Source of the DNA: an uncultured Bacteroides sp.
GTDB taxonomy: Bacteria; Bacteroidota; Bacteroidia; Bacteroidales; Bacteroidaceae
Reading direction: 5' to 3'
NCBI GenBank assembly: GCA_949300425.1
Contig: CASGED010000010.1
Span: 1 to 64,000 of the forward strand
DNA length: 64,000 nucleotides
Position numbers and translations under genes: made by a program. Below are positions 24,834 through 33,078 of the stretch, in pieces (positions within the stretch are counted from its first letter, which is position 1; every line of letters begins with the position of its first letter). The notes under the pieces were generated by a model. It did no database searches. It was given only the letters and a program-made list of their open reading frames with translations, and had not been told where the DNA came from.

Positions 24834-26249
24834 TCAGAAACTTACGTAAATAAATTGACCGGAATCGAATACGCCGCAAAGCAGAATGGCGAAAGCCAAC
24901 ACGAAGTAGCTTGCCCAACGGACGCTCGTCCGCCGGCTTGCCATCAGCCAGCGGTTGCCGGGCTTGAATTCATTCGCGCAATCCACGCAGACTACCGTCA
25001 GCAGGGAAGCGAAAGAGAGCAACGTATTGGTTTTGCTTGATAAGAATAAAGGAGAAGAAAGGTCGGTGCAGATCTTCCCGATGACCTCCCAAGCGGACGC
25101 GATGTCGGGCATGCGGAACAGAATCCAGGCGAAATTCACGAGCAGGAAAGTCAGCAGGATGCGTCCGCCGCGGACCACTCCTTTTGCCTCGGAACGTTGC
25201 AGGCCTAAGGCTTTCTCTACAATTTGGAATGCCCCGTGAAGTATGCCCCATACGATGAAAGTCCAATTGGCGCCGTGCCATACGCCGCTCACCAAGAAGG
25301 TGACAAAGATGTGCCAATAGTTGCGCCACCGGCTGCATCGGCTTCCTCCGAGGGGAATGTATACATAATCCTTCAGCCACGTGGAAAGCGAGATGTGCCA
25401 CCTGCGCCAAAAGTCTGTTATGGATACAGACAAGTAGGGGCGACGGAAGTTGTTGACGAGATTGAAGCCCATCAGTCTGCCTACACCCATGGCCATCAGA
25501 GAATATCCGGCAAAGTCACCGTAAATCTGGAACGTATAGAAGATGCTGGCCAACAGGCAGGAAGAGCCGGAATTGTATATGTAGTTGTCGAACACTTTGT
25601 CAACATACAACCCTAGGCGGTCGGCCATCACGACTTTCAGGAACATCCCCCACAACATCCACTTCAATCCTTGCGCCGCATCGTCGTGGCGGAACACACG
25701 TTCGGCCTTGATTTGCGGAAGCAGGTCGGCTGCTTTGCTGATAGGCCCCGACAGAATCTGTGGGAAGAAAGCTACGAACAGCATATAGTCCCACCAGTTG
25801 TGTTCCGCCTCGATGCGCCGGTAATACACATCAAACAAATACCCCACGGCTTGAAAGGTGAAAAAGGAAATGCCGATGGGGACGGCCCAATTCAGTCCCG
25901 GCAATTCGCCAAAGGGTAGGATAGAGGTGATAGATTCTGTGATGAAGTTGTAGTACTTGAATACTAATAAAGGCAACAACGCCAAGGTAGCCCCGCACGC
26001 CATCAGGAGTTTCCGGCGGCGTTTCTCATGGGCTTGCCGCTCTATCCACAAGGAGAATCCATACGTCACGGTCGTCACTCCCAACAAGATGAGCGCATAA
26101 GCCGGATTCCATTGCATATACAAACCGTAAGAAATGGCAAGAAGCAGCTTGTTGGCAAAACTCGGTTGGCGAAACAGGCGGGGCAGCAGGTAGTAGCCCG
26201 CAAAGATAAGCGGGAAGAGCCACAAGAATTGGAATGAGTTGAAAATCAT
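24834..26249 (-). CDS. MBOAT family membrane O-acyltransferase (AlgI/DltB-like)
   Basis: The 471-residue polytopic inner membrane protein moves acyl groups across the membrane for transfer to an exported polymer. Family features are the N-terminal FNSFQFLWLFPLIFAGYYLL, the block DFWRRWHISLSTWLKDYVYI with FF-like surroundings, and the catalytic-His region SGVWHGANWTFIVWG. It forms a two-gene operon with the SGNH-like protein downstream. A TAnnTTTG box at 26585 gives an unusually long leader of about 330 nt. Confidence 0.93.
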   Translation of the reverse strand: MIFNSFQFLWLFPLIFAGYYLLPRLFRQPSFANKLLLAISYGLYMQWNPAYALILLGVTTVTYGFSLWIERQAHEKRRRKLLMACGATLALLPLLVFKYYNFITESITSILPFGELPGLNWAVPIGISFFTFQAVGYLFDVYYRRIEAEHNWWDYMLFVAFFPQILSGPISKAADLLPQIKAERVFRHDDAAQGLKWMLWGMFLKVVMADRLGLYVDKVFDNYIYNSGSSCLLASIFYTFQIYGDFAGYSLMAMGVGRLMGFNLVNNFRRPYLSVSITDFWRRWHISLSTWLKDYVYIPLGGSRCSRWRNYWHIFVTFLVSGVWHGANWTFIVWGILHGAFQIVEKALGLQRSEAKGVVRGGRILLTFLLVNFAWILFRMPDIASAWEVIGKICTDLSSPLFLSSKTNTLLSFASLLTVVCVDCANEFKPGNRWLMASRRTSVRWASYFVLAFAILLCGVFDSGQFIYVSF

Positions 26250-26578
26250 GCGTTTGCTCGGACAGCGTCCGGTTCTTGTTTACGCCTATAAACCCTCCGA
26301 AGTCAGCATCCGTATCTATAAAAAAAGAAGGCGTGAGGATTTGTCCGCATTCATCAAGATCAGGCATCGCCAAACGCCTCGTGAAAATGAATGGAAGAAA
26401 CAATACCCACGCCGTATGCTATGTAGCTGGGCGTGGCACAGACGTACCACCCCCATTACATATACAAACAGAATGAGCGTCCTATTGTCTCTATCCTTTC
26501 ACGATAAAAATTGGCGATTTTGATCTTAGGATAAAGCAAAAAACGCTTTCTATGCAGCTTGTCCATTTCTCCGGCCAA
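26250..26578 (-). other. Long putative 5' leader of the O-acylation operon
   Basis: From the minus-strand promoter to the MBOAT start are about 330 nt. A minus-strand frame from 26403 runs out of frame into the MBOAT gene and shows no recognisable protein. I see no riboswitch or clear terminator here. The stretch 26593-26831 beyond the promoter holds nothing I can identify. Confidence 0.3.
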
Positions 26579-26584
26579 GCGCTG

Positions 26585-26592
26585 CAAAGATA
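26585..26592 (-). promoter_or_regulatory. Promoter of the MBOAT/SGNH operon
   Basis: Reads TATCTTTG on the minus strand. Confidence 0.55.
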
Positions 26593-26831
26593 CGGATTTT
26601 TACAATATAACGCTCTAAAAAGGTATTATTTCTTCAATGATATGAATAATGCTCCGTTATTCTTTTTCCTATTTCTGTAAAGTTACGCAAAAAGTTTTAA
26701 GGCAACATTCATTCAAATAATGATTTTATATATGGTTATTGAGTTGCTGTAACGCAGCGGAATTTAACGCTTTACACTTAACCAAGTATAAAAACACGCC
26801 GGACATGAGCCGGACTTCCGCTTGAAAAGCT

Positions 26832-26839
26832 TATCTTTG
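26832..26839 (+). promoter_or_regulatory. Promoter of the ParDE-like pair
   Basis: TATCTTTG, 31 bp before the antitoxin ATG. It rules out the longer ORF that opens at 26822. Confidence 0.7.
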
Positions 26840-26869
26840 TACCTGTATAACACGCTAAAGCATATTGTC

Positions 26870-27148
26870 ATGAACACCACCATCGACCTGAACGCCTACC
26901 GCGACCAGCTGCTGCAGGACATCAGCCATGTAGATAACCTGGAAGTGTTGGAAAGCATCCGACGCGCCTACCGCCGTGCCCTCAACAAACTGAAGAAAGA
27001 GGAAAAAGAGGCGGAAACGCTCACGCCTTACACCATGGAGGAACTGCACGCAATGGTAGATGAATCGGAAGCCGAGATTGCCGCCGGGAAAGGCATATCT
27101 TCCGAAGAAGCGCATCGTAGAATGAAACAATTCATTGCCGCCTTATGA
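26870..27148 (+). CDS. Antitoxin of a RelE/ParE-type pair
   Basis: The ATG at 26870 (MNTTIDLNAYRDQLL) gives 92 residues. The N-terminal half is helical and the second half is acidic (MVDESEAEIAAGKGISSEEA), ending in a RMKQFIAAL helix. This pattern is seen in antitoxins paired with ParE toxins in Bacteroidetes. The stop overlaps the toxin start by 4 bases. Antitoxins of this type bind both the toxin and their own promoter. Confidence 0.8.
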   Translation: MNTTIDLNAYRDQLLQDISHVDNLEVLESIRRAYRRALNKLKKEEKEAETLTPYTMEELHAMVDESEAEIAAGKGISSEEAHRRMKQFIAAL

Positions 27149-27456
27149 TTGTGAAATGGACTCCCCGTGCCCTGCGAGAATGGGAAAAGACAGCCACGTA
27201 CATTTATCGGGAATTTGGGGCAAAGGCGGTGAACAACTTTGAGCAAGATACCGACAAATGGGAAAAGCGCATTGCGTCCCATCCGGAAATTGCCCACTTG
27301 GAACCTATGCTGCAAGGGAAGAAACACCCCTATCGAGGCCTGATATTCAGCAAACATAACAAGATGATATACTACATCCAGAACGATATAATCTGGATTG
27401 TAGCCATTTGGGACATGCGTCGCGAACCCCGCACGCTGGCCGACTCCTTGAAATAA
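27145..27456 (+). CDS. RelE/ParE superfamily toxin
   Basis: The 103-residue basic protein has the ParE-like order: VKWTPRALREWEKTATYIYREFG at the start, a helical pair, the strand HLEPMLQGKKHPYRGLIFSKH with central arginine, and a C-terminal MIYYIQNDIIWIVAIWDMRREP. Members poison gyrase or cut mRNA on the ribosome; which one cannot be told from the sequence. It overlaps its antitoxin by 4 bases. A short possible frame follows at 27470 but is not supported. Confidence 0.88.
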   Translation: MIVKWTPRALREWEKTATYIYREFGAKAVNNFEQDTDKWEKRIASHPEIAHLEPMLQGKKHPYRGLIFSKHNKMIYYIQNDIIWIVAIWDMRREPRTLADSLK

Positions 27457-27536
27457 AACCAATCGCATTATGGAAAATACCCCCGACTTCGACTACACCC
27501 GCTACTTCATGGTATCTCCTACATGGCAGAAGGACA

Positions 27537-27914
27537 TCACCCCTTCTCCGCAATATCCTTCCCGAACGGCGTCAGCGCCAACGCCGCCAGCTTGAAGTGC
27601 TGAAGCCCGAAGGGTATGCCGATGACGGTGATGCAAAGGATGGCCCCGAACACCAGGTGGGACAGCGCAATCCAGATGCCGCCCAGCAAAATCCACAGCA
27701 CGTTCATCAGCACGTACAGGCACCCTCCCGAACGCCCGCCCGTGCGCACCTCCTTGCCGAACGGCCACAAGGCCAGTCCCGCCAGCTTCAGCGTCTGCAT
27801 CCCGAAGGGTATCCCCACAATGGTCACCATCAGCAACAGGCTGGCCACCACATACTCCACGGCGGTAAAGATGCCGCCCAGCACCAGCCACAACACATTC
27901 ATAAAACATCCCAT
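27537..27914 (-). CDS. YccF family inner membrane protein
   Basis: The 125-residue membrane protein consists of two repeats of one unit. Each starts MNVLW-(I/L)-x-LGGI, continues through a long membrane stretch to TIVGIPFGMQTLKL or TVIGIPFGLQHFKL, and ends in ALWPFGK or ALTPFGK. Family role is unclear. It has its own promoter on the minus strand and is convergent with the preceding toxin pair. Confidence 0.92.
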   Translation of the reverse strand: MGCFMNVLWLVLGGIFTAVEYVVASLLLMVTIVGIPFGMQTLKLAGLALWPFGKEVRTGGRSGGCLYVLMNVLWILLGGIWIALSHLVFGAILCITVIGIPFGLQHFKLAALALTPFGKDIAEKG

Positions 27915-27942
27915 ACTGTCTTTCGTTTATTGATTTACGGGG

Positions 27943-27950
27943 CAAAGATA
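27943..27950 (-). promoter_or_regulatory. Promoter of yccF
   Basis: Reads TATCTTTG on the minus strand, 28 bp before the start. Confidence 0.65.
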
Positions 27951-27997
27951 AAGAATTGAAGCACATCGCCGTACTATTTCCCTGCTTTATTTGGCAA

Positions 27998-28017
27998 TTA
28001 GTACCAATATTAGTACC
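27998..28017 (+). promoter_or_regulatory. Probable HicB operator
   Basis: TTAGTACC is repeated at 27998 and 28010 with AATA between. The second copy overlaps the -7 box, so a bound repressor would block transcription. HicB antitoxins with a ribbon-helix-helix end normally repress their own operon. Confidence 0.55.
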
Positions 28018-28021
28018 TTTG
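28014..28021 (+). promoter_or_regulatory. Promoter of the hicA remnant and hicB
   Basis: TACCTTTG matches TAnnTTTG, 25 bp before the hicA start. Confidence 0.65.
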
Positions 28022-28045
28022 TCCGGAACTGAATAATAATAAGAT

Positions 28046-28175
28046 ATGGGCTCGAAAGAGAAACTGATAGAACGGTTCAAGAAACTGCCCAAGGATTTCA
28101 CCTTTGAAGAATCTGTGTCCTTGTTAGGCTATTTCGGGTATCTATCAACATTTGAAGAATAACGGATTAATTTGA
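28046..28175 (+). pseudogene. hicA: hicA toxin with internal deletion
   Basis: The first codons encode MGSKEKLIERFKKLPKDFTF and continue to LLGYFGY, the standard N-terminus of Bacteroidetes HicA toxins. The frame then stops at 28162 after only 38 residues. In another frame the DNA just before the hicB gene encodes HLKNNGLI and a stop at 28175, which matches the usual HicA C-terminus. The middle, including the catalytic histidine strand, is missing and the join is out of frame. The toxin is therefore dead. Confidence 0.75.
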
Positions 28176-28183
28176 CATAAGTT

Positions 28184-28534
28184 ATGGATTACTTGGAATA
28201 CAAAGGCTACAAAGGCTCCGTGGAGTATAGCAAGGACGATAACTGCCTCTGCGGCAAGGTGCAAGGATTGGGCAATAAGGTCTTAATCCTGTACGAAGGC
28301 AATACCATCGACGAACTTCGCAAGGACTTTGAAGCAGGCATTGACAGTTATCTGGAAGGATGCAAGGCAGACGGCGTAGAACCGGCCAAGCCCTTCAGCG
28401 GGAAGCTGAACCTGCGCATGACTTCGGAACTGCATTCGCGTGTCGCCGCCTTTGCCGCAAGCATGGGCATGACCATCAACGATTTCATCAACCGGGCCAT
28501 TGTCAATGAATTGAAGCATGAGTGCGCAGTATAA
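28184..28534 (+). CDS. hicB: HicB-type antitoxin
   Basis: The 116-residue protein has the HicB fold order. An RNase-H-like N-terminal domain begins YLEYKGYKGSVEYSKDDNCL, and includes LYEGNTIDELRKDFEAGIDSYL. A C-terminal ribbon-helix-helix DNA-binding region follows (LNLRMTSELHSRVAAFAASM to INRAIVNELKH). It is intact although its toxin is broken, so it may now act only as a regulator or against other toxins. It overlaps the next gene by 17 bases. Confidence 0.88.
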   Translation: MDYLEYKGYKGSVEYSKDDNCLCGKVQGLGNKVLILYEGNTIDELRKDFEAGIDSYLEGCKADGVEPAKPFSGKLNLRMTSELHSRVAAFAASMGMTINDFINRAIVNELKHECAV

Positions 28535-29249
28535 TCAACCAACCCCCATCACCCCCCAAGCCGTCAAGGCCGAACTCCTCCGCCTGGCCGAGCAGGGCAA
28601 CAAGCCCTTCACCCAGAGCCTCAACCCCGGCGTGCCGAACGTCCTCGGCATCCGCATCCCCCACCTGCGCGAGTTGGCGAAGAAGATTGCCAAAGGTGAT
28701 TGGCAGGCGTACCTGGCCACGGCGGACACGTATTATATGGAGGAACGGATGCTGCAAGGCATGGTGCTGGGCTGCATCCGCCCGGACAAAGATGTGGAAG
28801 TATATCTGGAGCGGGTGACCCGCTTCGTGCGCCTCATCAACAGCTGGTCGGTGTGCGACACGTTCAAGTTCGGCGGCGGGAAGCGGTTCATCGAGGCGAA
28901 TAAAGACCGCCTGTGGGACTACCTCACGGGATGGATGCAGGCCGGGGGCGAGTACGAGATACGCTTCGGCGTGGTGATGACGATGCAGCTGTTCATCGAC
29001 GAGGAGCACATCCATGAGTTGCTCCGCCTCTACGACGGCATCCGCCACGAGGGCTATTACGTCCGCATGGGCGTGGCGTGGGCCTTGTCCGTCTGCTTCG
29101 TCCGCTTCCCCGAGCTCACGATGCGCTACCTCCGGGAGGGGAACACGCTGGACGACTTCACCTACAACAAGACGTTGCAGAAGATTACGGAGTCCTACCG
29201 GGTGGATGGTGACACGAAGCAGGTCATTAAGGGGATGAGGAGGAAATAG
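28518..29249 (+). CDS. DNA alkylation repair protein (AlkD-like HEAT protein)
   Basis: The 243-residue protein has the helical-repeat sequence pattern of AlkD-type glycosylases, with VPNVLGIRIPHLRELAKKIAK, YYMEERMLQGMVLGCI, SWSVCDTFKF and a C-terminal YYVRMGVAWALSVCFVRFPE. These enzymes remove alkylated bases without base flipping. The WSVCD and YEIRFGVVM blocks hold residues important in the family. It overlaps hicB, so it is probably transcribed from the hicAB promoter. GC content is much higher than in the hic genes. Confidence 0.88.
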   Translation: MSAQYNQPTPITPQAVKAELLRLAEQGNKPFTQSLNPGVPNVLGIRIPHLRELAKKIAKGDWQAYLATADTYYMEERMLQGMVLGCIRPDKDVEVYLERVTRFVRLINSWSVCDTFKFGGGKRFIEANKDRLWDYLTGWMQAGGEYEIRFGVVMTMQLFIDEEHIHELLRLYDGIRHEGYYVRMGVAWALSVCFVRFPELTMRYLREGNTLDDFTYNKTLQKITESYRVDGDTKQVIKGMRRK

Positions 29250-29255
29250 CGGCAT

Positions 29256-30320
29256 TCACTCCGCCGGATGCAACTCACGCTCCAGCACCGATTGGAGATA
29301 CCCATGGATGGGAGGAATGGCAGGGTTTTGCCAATAGGCTTCACGAGACTTCGATGGGCTTCCTTCATCTTTCAAGGCGCACTTCATCTCCTCGGCGGTG
29401 ACGTATGCTTGCGAAAGAACATAAAGTTCATCGGTCACTTCCACCAGTTGCTCACGCTTGTCTTTCTTATATTTATAGAATATCTTACGATAATCCCTAT
29501 GGCTCAGGAGGTCGATGTAAGACTGATATTCCGCCCTCCGGCGATAAATCTCTGTCTGCACAAAGGCTTCTATCCGCGTGGTATAGCCAAAGAGTTTGCC
29601 TTCCCGCTTCCCTCCTTCCTGAGCCAAAGCGTCATATTCCACACGGCGGGTCAACGAATCTTGCTTGCAGATGCCTGCCGGGACGCCATCCATGCATAGC
29701 TTCGCATAGGGCAAACCTTCATCAAAGGCATCGGCCTGCCGCTTTATGCGTTCAAACAAAGTCTTTTCTTCTAAGTAAGGAGTCGTGATATACTTGTCTA
29801 CCACACTGTTCGCCCGTTTCCTGTCCTTGGCTATCAAGCCTTTGTTTTCCAGCAGGCGGGATGCCTCAACGTGCCGCTTGACCCTTTTCCCGTGTAAAGG
29901 AATATAGTAGTGCACAATACCGTCTTTGAAATACTTCAGGCATGAGTCATTCTGTTGATAACTGCGGAAGTATGCCTTCAAGTGTATGTAATCTAATTGC
30001 CGGGCCGAGACGCTGACTTCATTCAAGTTATAATGAACGGGGGAGAGCCATAGCGTATCGCCGTTGGCCGGATGAGAGAGTTTAACTTCCTTCGGCTCGT
30101 ATGACAGGTGTTTGATAACAAAGGTCTGCCCGTCTATGCCATCTATACGGGCACACCCGTCTATGTCTGACATGCCAATGGTGTTTCCTTTCTCATCCGT
30201 GACTTGTGCAAAAGCCACAACGCTCCTATCCGTCTTATCGGCAAGGATGATTTGAGCGTTCAGATTTGAATGGGATAATGTAAACAGAGCTACAAGAATC
30301 CCGCACAGTTTACTATACAT
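29256..30320 (-). CDS. Carboxypeptidase-regulatory-like domain protein, exported
   Basis: The 354-residue protein has a signal peptide (about 1-22, ending LNAQ). A beta-sandwich domain of the CarboxypepD_reg-like type follows at about 24-100 (VVAFAQVTDEKGNTIGMSDI, FVIKHLSYEPKEVKL). The remaining 250 residues are charged, helical and unassigned. Such proteins are common at the Bacteroidetes cell surface or periplasm. It is convergent with the AlkD-like gene with only 6 bp between stops, and faces away from pyrH. Confidence 0.72.
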   Translation of the reverse strand: MYSKLCGILVALFTLSHSNLNAQIILADKTDRSVVAFAQVTDEKGNTIGMSDIDGCARIDGIDGQTFVIKHLSYEPKEVKLSHPANGDTLWLSPVHYNLNEVSVSARQLDYIHLKAYFRSYQQNDSCLKYFKDGIVHYYIPLHGKRVKRHVEASRLLENKGLIAKDRKRANSVVDKYITTPYLEEKTLFERIKRQADAFDEGLPYAKLCMDGVPAGICKQDSLTRRVEYDALAQEGGKREGKLFGYTTRIEAFVQTEIYRRRAEYQSYIDLLSHRDYRKIFYKYKKDKREQLVEVTDELYVLSQAYVTAEEMKCALKDEGSPSKSREAYWQNPAIPPIHGYLQSVLERELHPAE

Positions 30321-30386
30321 TTATCATTCCTTTTATGGTGAGGATGCAAAAGTATGGATTAATTCTGTTTTCTCAAAGGAAAAATG

Positions 30387-30394
30387 TATCTTTG
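30387..30394 (+). promoter_or_regulatory. Promoter of pyrH
   Basis: TATCTTTG, 32 bp before the start codon. Confidence 0.7.
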
Positions 30395-30425
30395 TCCCCA
30401 TCGAATACAATAATACTATATAAGT

Positions 30426-31139
30426 ATGGCAACACCTTACAAACGCATCCTCCTCAAGCTCAGCGGCGAGAGCCTGAAGGGAGACCAGCCGGGCATCTTC
30501 GACGATGAGCGGCTGGTGCAATACGCCGAACAGATTAAGGAAATACGCGACATGGGCGTGCAAGTGGGCATCGTCATCGGCGGGGGCAACATCTTCCGCG
30601 GACTGAAGGGCGCCATGAAGGGCTTCGACCGTGTGAAGGGCGACCAGATGGGTATGCTGGCCACGGTCATCAACAGCCTGGCCCTCAGTTCGGCACTCAC
30701 CGCACAGGGTGTCAAGGCCCGCGTGCTGACCGCCGTGCGCATGGAGCCCATCGGCGAGTTCTACAACAAGTGGCGCGCCATCGAATGCCTCGAAGCGGGC
30801 GAAGTGGTCATCATGTCCGCAGGCACGGGCAACCCCTTCTTCACCACCGACACCGGCTCGTCCCTGCGCGGCATCGAGATTGAAGCCGACGTCATGCTGA
30901 AGGGCACCCGCGTGGACGGCGTCTACACCGCCGACCCGGAGAAGGACCCTACGGCCACGAAGTTCCGCGACATCACCTACGACGAAGTCCTCGCCCGCAA
31001 CCTGCGCGTCATGGACCTCACCGCCACCTGCATGTGCAAGGAGAACAACCTGCCCATCATCGTCTTCGACATGGACACCCCGGGCAACCTGAAGAAAGTC
31101 ATCAGCGGGGAGGAGATTGGGACGCTGGTGCATAATTAA
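30426..31139 (+). CDS. pyrH: UMP kinase
   Basis: The 237-residue enzyme phosphorylates UMP to UDP in pyrimidine nucleotide synthesis. The N-terminal RILLKLSGESLKG and IVIGGGNIFRGL bind phosphate. GNPFFTTDTGSSLRG and the aspartate region VDGVYTADPEKDP are family signatures. The length is normal. It lies 252 bp before frr, a gene order seen in many bacteria, but a small antitoxin-like gene is placed between them here. Confidence 0.96.
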   Translation: MATPYKRILLKLSGESLKGDQPGIFDDERLVQYAEQIKEIRDMGVQVGIVIGGGNIFRGLKGAMKGFDRVKGDQMGMLATVINSLALSSALTAQGVKARVLTAVRMEPIGEFYNKWRAIECLEAGEVVIMSAGTGNPFFTTDTGSSLRGIEIEADVMLKGTRVDGVYTADPEKDPTATKFRDITYDEVLARNLRVMDLTATCMCKENNLPIIVFDMDTPGNLKKVISGEEIGTLVHN

Positions 31140-31146
31140 ATGAGGG

Positions 31147-31347
31147 ATGAGAAACATTAAGATAAACAATGATAAACGGCGAACTCAGAAGATGATTGCT
31201 AAGTTTGCTGGTGCATGGGAAGATGAACGTAGCGCAGACGAAATTATAGCAGATATTTATAATGCGCGTTCTTCTTGTAACATTGAATATCTCAATAAAT
31301 TAAGAGCAATAAAAGAGCCTTTATTGTTGCAAAGCAATAAAAAATGA
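31147..31347 (+). CDS. Orphan antitoxin-like small protein
   Basis: The 66-residue protein contains AGAWEDERSADEIIADIYNARS, a pattern found in the C-terminal toxin-binding part of antitoxins that pair with PIN toxins in Bacteroides. The DNA-binding N-terminus is short and basic (NNDKRRTQKMIAKF). No toxin gene follows: the next gene is frr. It is AT-rich compared with pyrH and frr, and starts 7 bp after pyrH, so it looks like a remnant or an inserted antitoxin carried in an essential operon. Confidence 0.6.
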   Translation: MRNIKINNDKRRTQKMIAKFAGAWEDERSADEIIADIYNARSSCNIEYLNKLRAIKEPLLLQSNKK

Positions 31348-31391
31348 ACTACATTTGCCAACATTCAACTGAATCCTAAAAAAGACATGAT

Positions 31392-31952
31392 ATGAAAGAC
31401 GTAAAAGACATCCTTGGCGAAGCCCAAGAGAAAATGGACATGGCCGTCATGTACCTGGAAGAGACATTGGCACACATCCGCGCCGGAAAGGCCGACGTGC
31501 GCCTGCTGGACGGCATCCGCGTAGACTCCTACGGAAGCATGGTGCCTATTAATAATGTAGCCGCCGTCACTACGCCCGACGCGCGCAGCATTGCCATCAA
31601 GCCGTGGGACAAGTCGATGTTCCGCATCATCGAGAAAGCCATCATCGACTCCTCGCTGGGCATCATGCCGGAGAACAACGGCGAAATCATCCGCATCGGC
31701 ATCCCGCCCCTCACCGAGGAACGTCGTAAGCAACTGGCCAAGCAGTGTAAGGCCGAAGGCGAGAACGCCAAAGTGAGCGTACGCAACGCCCGTCGCGACG
31801 CCATCGATGCTCTGAAGAAGGCCGTGAAAGAAGGCCTCGCCGAAGATGCCCAAAAAGGCGGCGAAGAGAAGCTGCAGAAGGTGCATGACAAATACATCAA
31901 GCAGATTGATGACATGCTGGCAGCCAAGGATAAGGAGATAATGACGGTATAA
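31392..31952 (+). CDS. frr: Ribosome recycling factor
   Basis: The 186-residue protein splits post-termination ribosomes with EF-G. The N-terminal helix, LAHIRAGKADVRLLDGIRVD, VPINNVAAVTTPDARS and the helical C-terminal arm with EERRKQLAKQCKAEGENAKV are those of RRF. Size matches the family. It is probably cotranscribed with pyrH through the small gene between them. Confidence 0.96.
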   Translation: MKDVKDILGEAQEKMDMAVMYLEETLAHIRAGKADVRLLDGIRVDSYGSMVPINNVAAVTTPDARSIAIKPWDKSMFRIIEKAIIDSSLGIMPENNGEIIRIGIPPLTEERRKQLAKQCKAEGENAKVSVRNARRDAIDALKKAVKEGLAEDAQKGGEEKLQKVHDKYIKQIDDMLAAKDKEIMTV

Positions 31953-32029
31953 GTTAGCTACGAGCTACAAGCTGCGAGTGACAAGTCAGCATGAAACTCG
32001 TAGCTCGTAGCTCGTAACTTATAGCTGAT
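31952..32029. repeat. Intergenic long inverted repeat, GCTACGAG type
   Basis: Arms built from repeats of AGCTACGAGCTAC and ACTCGTAGCTCGTAGCTC pair over about 25 bp around a loop near 31985. It fills the whole gap between frr and rsgA. It may act as an attenuator or stability hairpin. Confidence 0.65.
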
Positions 32030-32032
32030 ACA

Positions 32033-32968
32033 ATGACAGGCCTCGTAATCAAAAACACCGGCAGCTGGTACTTGGTCCGCACGGACGAAGGGCGCGACGT
32101 GGAGTGCAAGGTAAAGGGAAACTTCCGCTTGAAAGGCATCCGCAGCACCAACCCCGTGGCCGTGGGCGACCGTGTCCACATCGTTGAAAACCGGGAAGGC
32201 ACGGCCTTTATCACCGAAATAGAGGACCGCAAGAACTACATCATCCGCCGCGCGTCCAACCTCTCGAAGCAATCGCACATCATCGCCGCCAACCTCGACC
32301 AGTGCATGCTCATCGTCACCGTCAACTATCCGGAGACTTCGACCACCTTCATCGACCGCTTCCTGGCCACGGCCGAAGCCTACCGCATCCCCACCATCCT
32401 GCTCTTCAACAAGACCGACCTCTACGATGAAGACGACCTGCGCTATCTGGACGGCCTCATCCACCTCTACACCACCATCGGCTATCCCTGCTTCAAAGTT
32501 TCGGCAACCCAAGGCCAAGGTCTCGCGGAGATAAAGGCAAAGCTTCGCGGAGCCGTCACCCTCTTTTCGGGCAATTCGGGCGTGGGCAAATCTACCCTTA
32601 TCAACGCCCTCCTGCCCGGCACGGAAGCACGGACGGGCGAAATCTCCCAAGCGCACAACAAGGGCATGCACACCACAACTTTCTCCGAGATGTATCCCGT
32701 AGACAATGCAGGTGGCTACATCATCGACACGCCGGGCATCAAAGGCTTCGGCACCTTCGACATGGAGGTGGAAGAAATCGGCCACTACTTCCCGGAAATA
32801 TTCGAAGCCTCGGCCGATTGCCGCTATGGCAACTGCACCCATCGGCACGAACCGGGCTGCGCCGTGCTCCAAGCCGTGGAGGAGCACCGCATCAGCCAGT
32901 CACGCTACGCCTCCTACCTCAGCATGTTGGAGGACAAAGAGGAGGGCAAGTATCGGGAAGCCTACTAA
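32033..32968 (+). CDS. rsgA: Ribosome small subunit-dependent GTPase A
   Basis: The 311-residue circularly permuted GTPase helps the last steps of 30S subunit assembly. An N-terminal OB domain (about 1-75) precedes the GTPase with motifs in permuted order: NKTDL (G4) first, then G1 [12 protein letters not shown] and G3 DTPG. The C-terminal zinc site is [14 protein letters not shown]. All motifs are intact. Confidence 0.96.
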   Translation: MTGLVIKNTGSWYLVRTDEGRDVECKVKGNFRLKGIRSTNPVAVGDRVHIVENREGTAFITEIEDRKNYIIRRASNLSKQSHIIAANLDQCMLIVTVNYPETSTTFIDRFLATAEAYRIPTILLFNKTDLYDEDDLRYLDGLIHLYTTIGYPCFKVSATQGQGLAEIKAKLRGAVTLFSGNSGVGKSTLINALLPGTEARTGEISQAHNKGMHTTTFSEMYPVDNAGGYIIDTPGIKGFGTFDMEVEEIGHYFPEIFEASADCRYGNCTHRHEPGCAVLQAVEEHRISQSRYASYLSMLEDKEEGKYREAY

Positions 32969-33078
32969 ATTCGTTCTCTTTCGTTAAGAAACCGTAATTT
33001 ACAGCGGATTGTTTAAACCTTTATTGCTCTCCTTATCCAAATCAATGGCTACTTTTACTAACTAATACCACAATAACA

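Noticed and set aside
26026-26403. 125-aa minus-strand frame at the MBOAT start
   Set aside because: Most of it overlaps the MBOAT gene in another frame; no family resemblance.
27470-27560. Short plus-strand frame after the ParE-like toxin
   Set aside because: It ends within yccF on the other strand, is under 60 codons and shows no recognisable domain.
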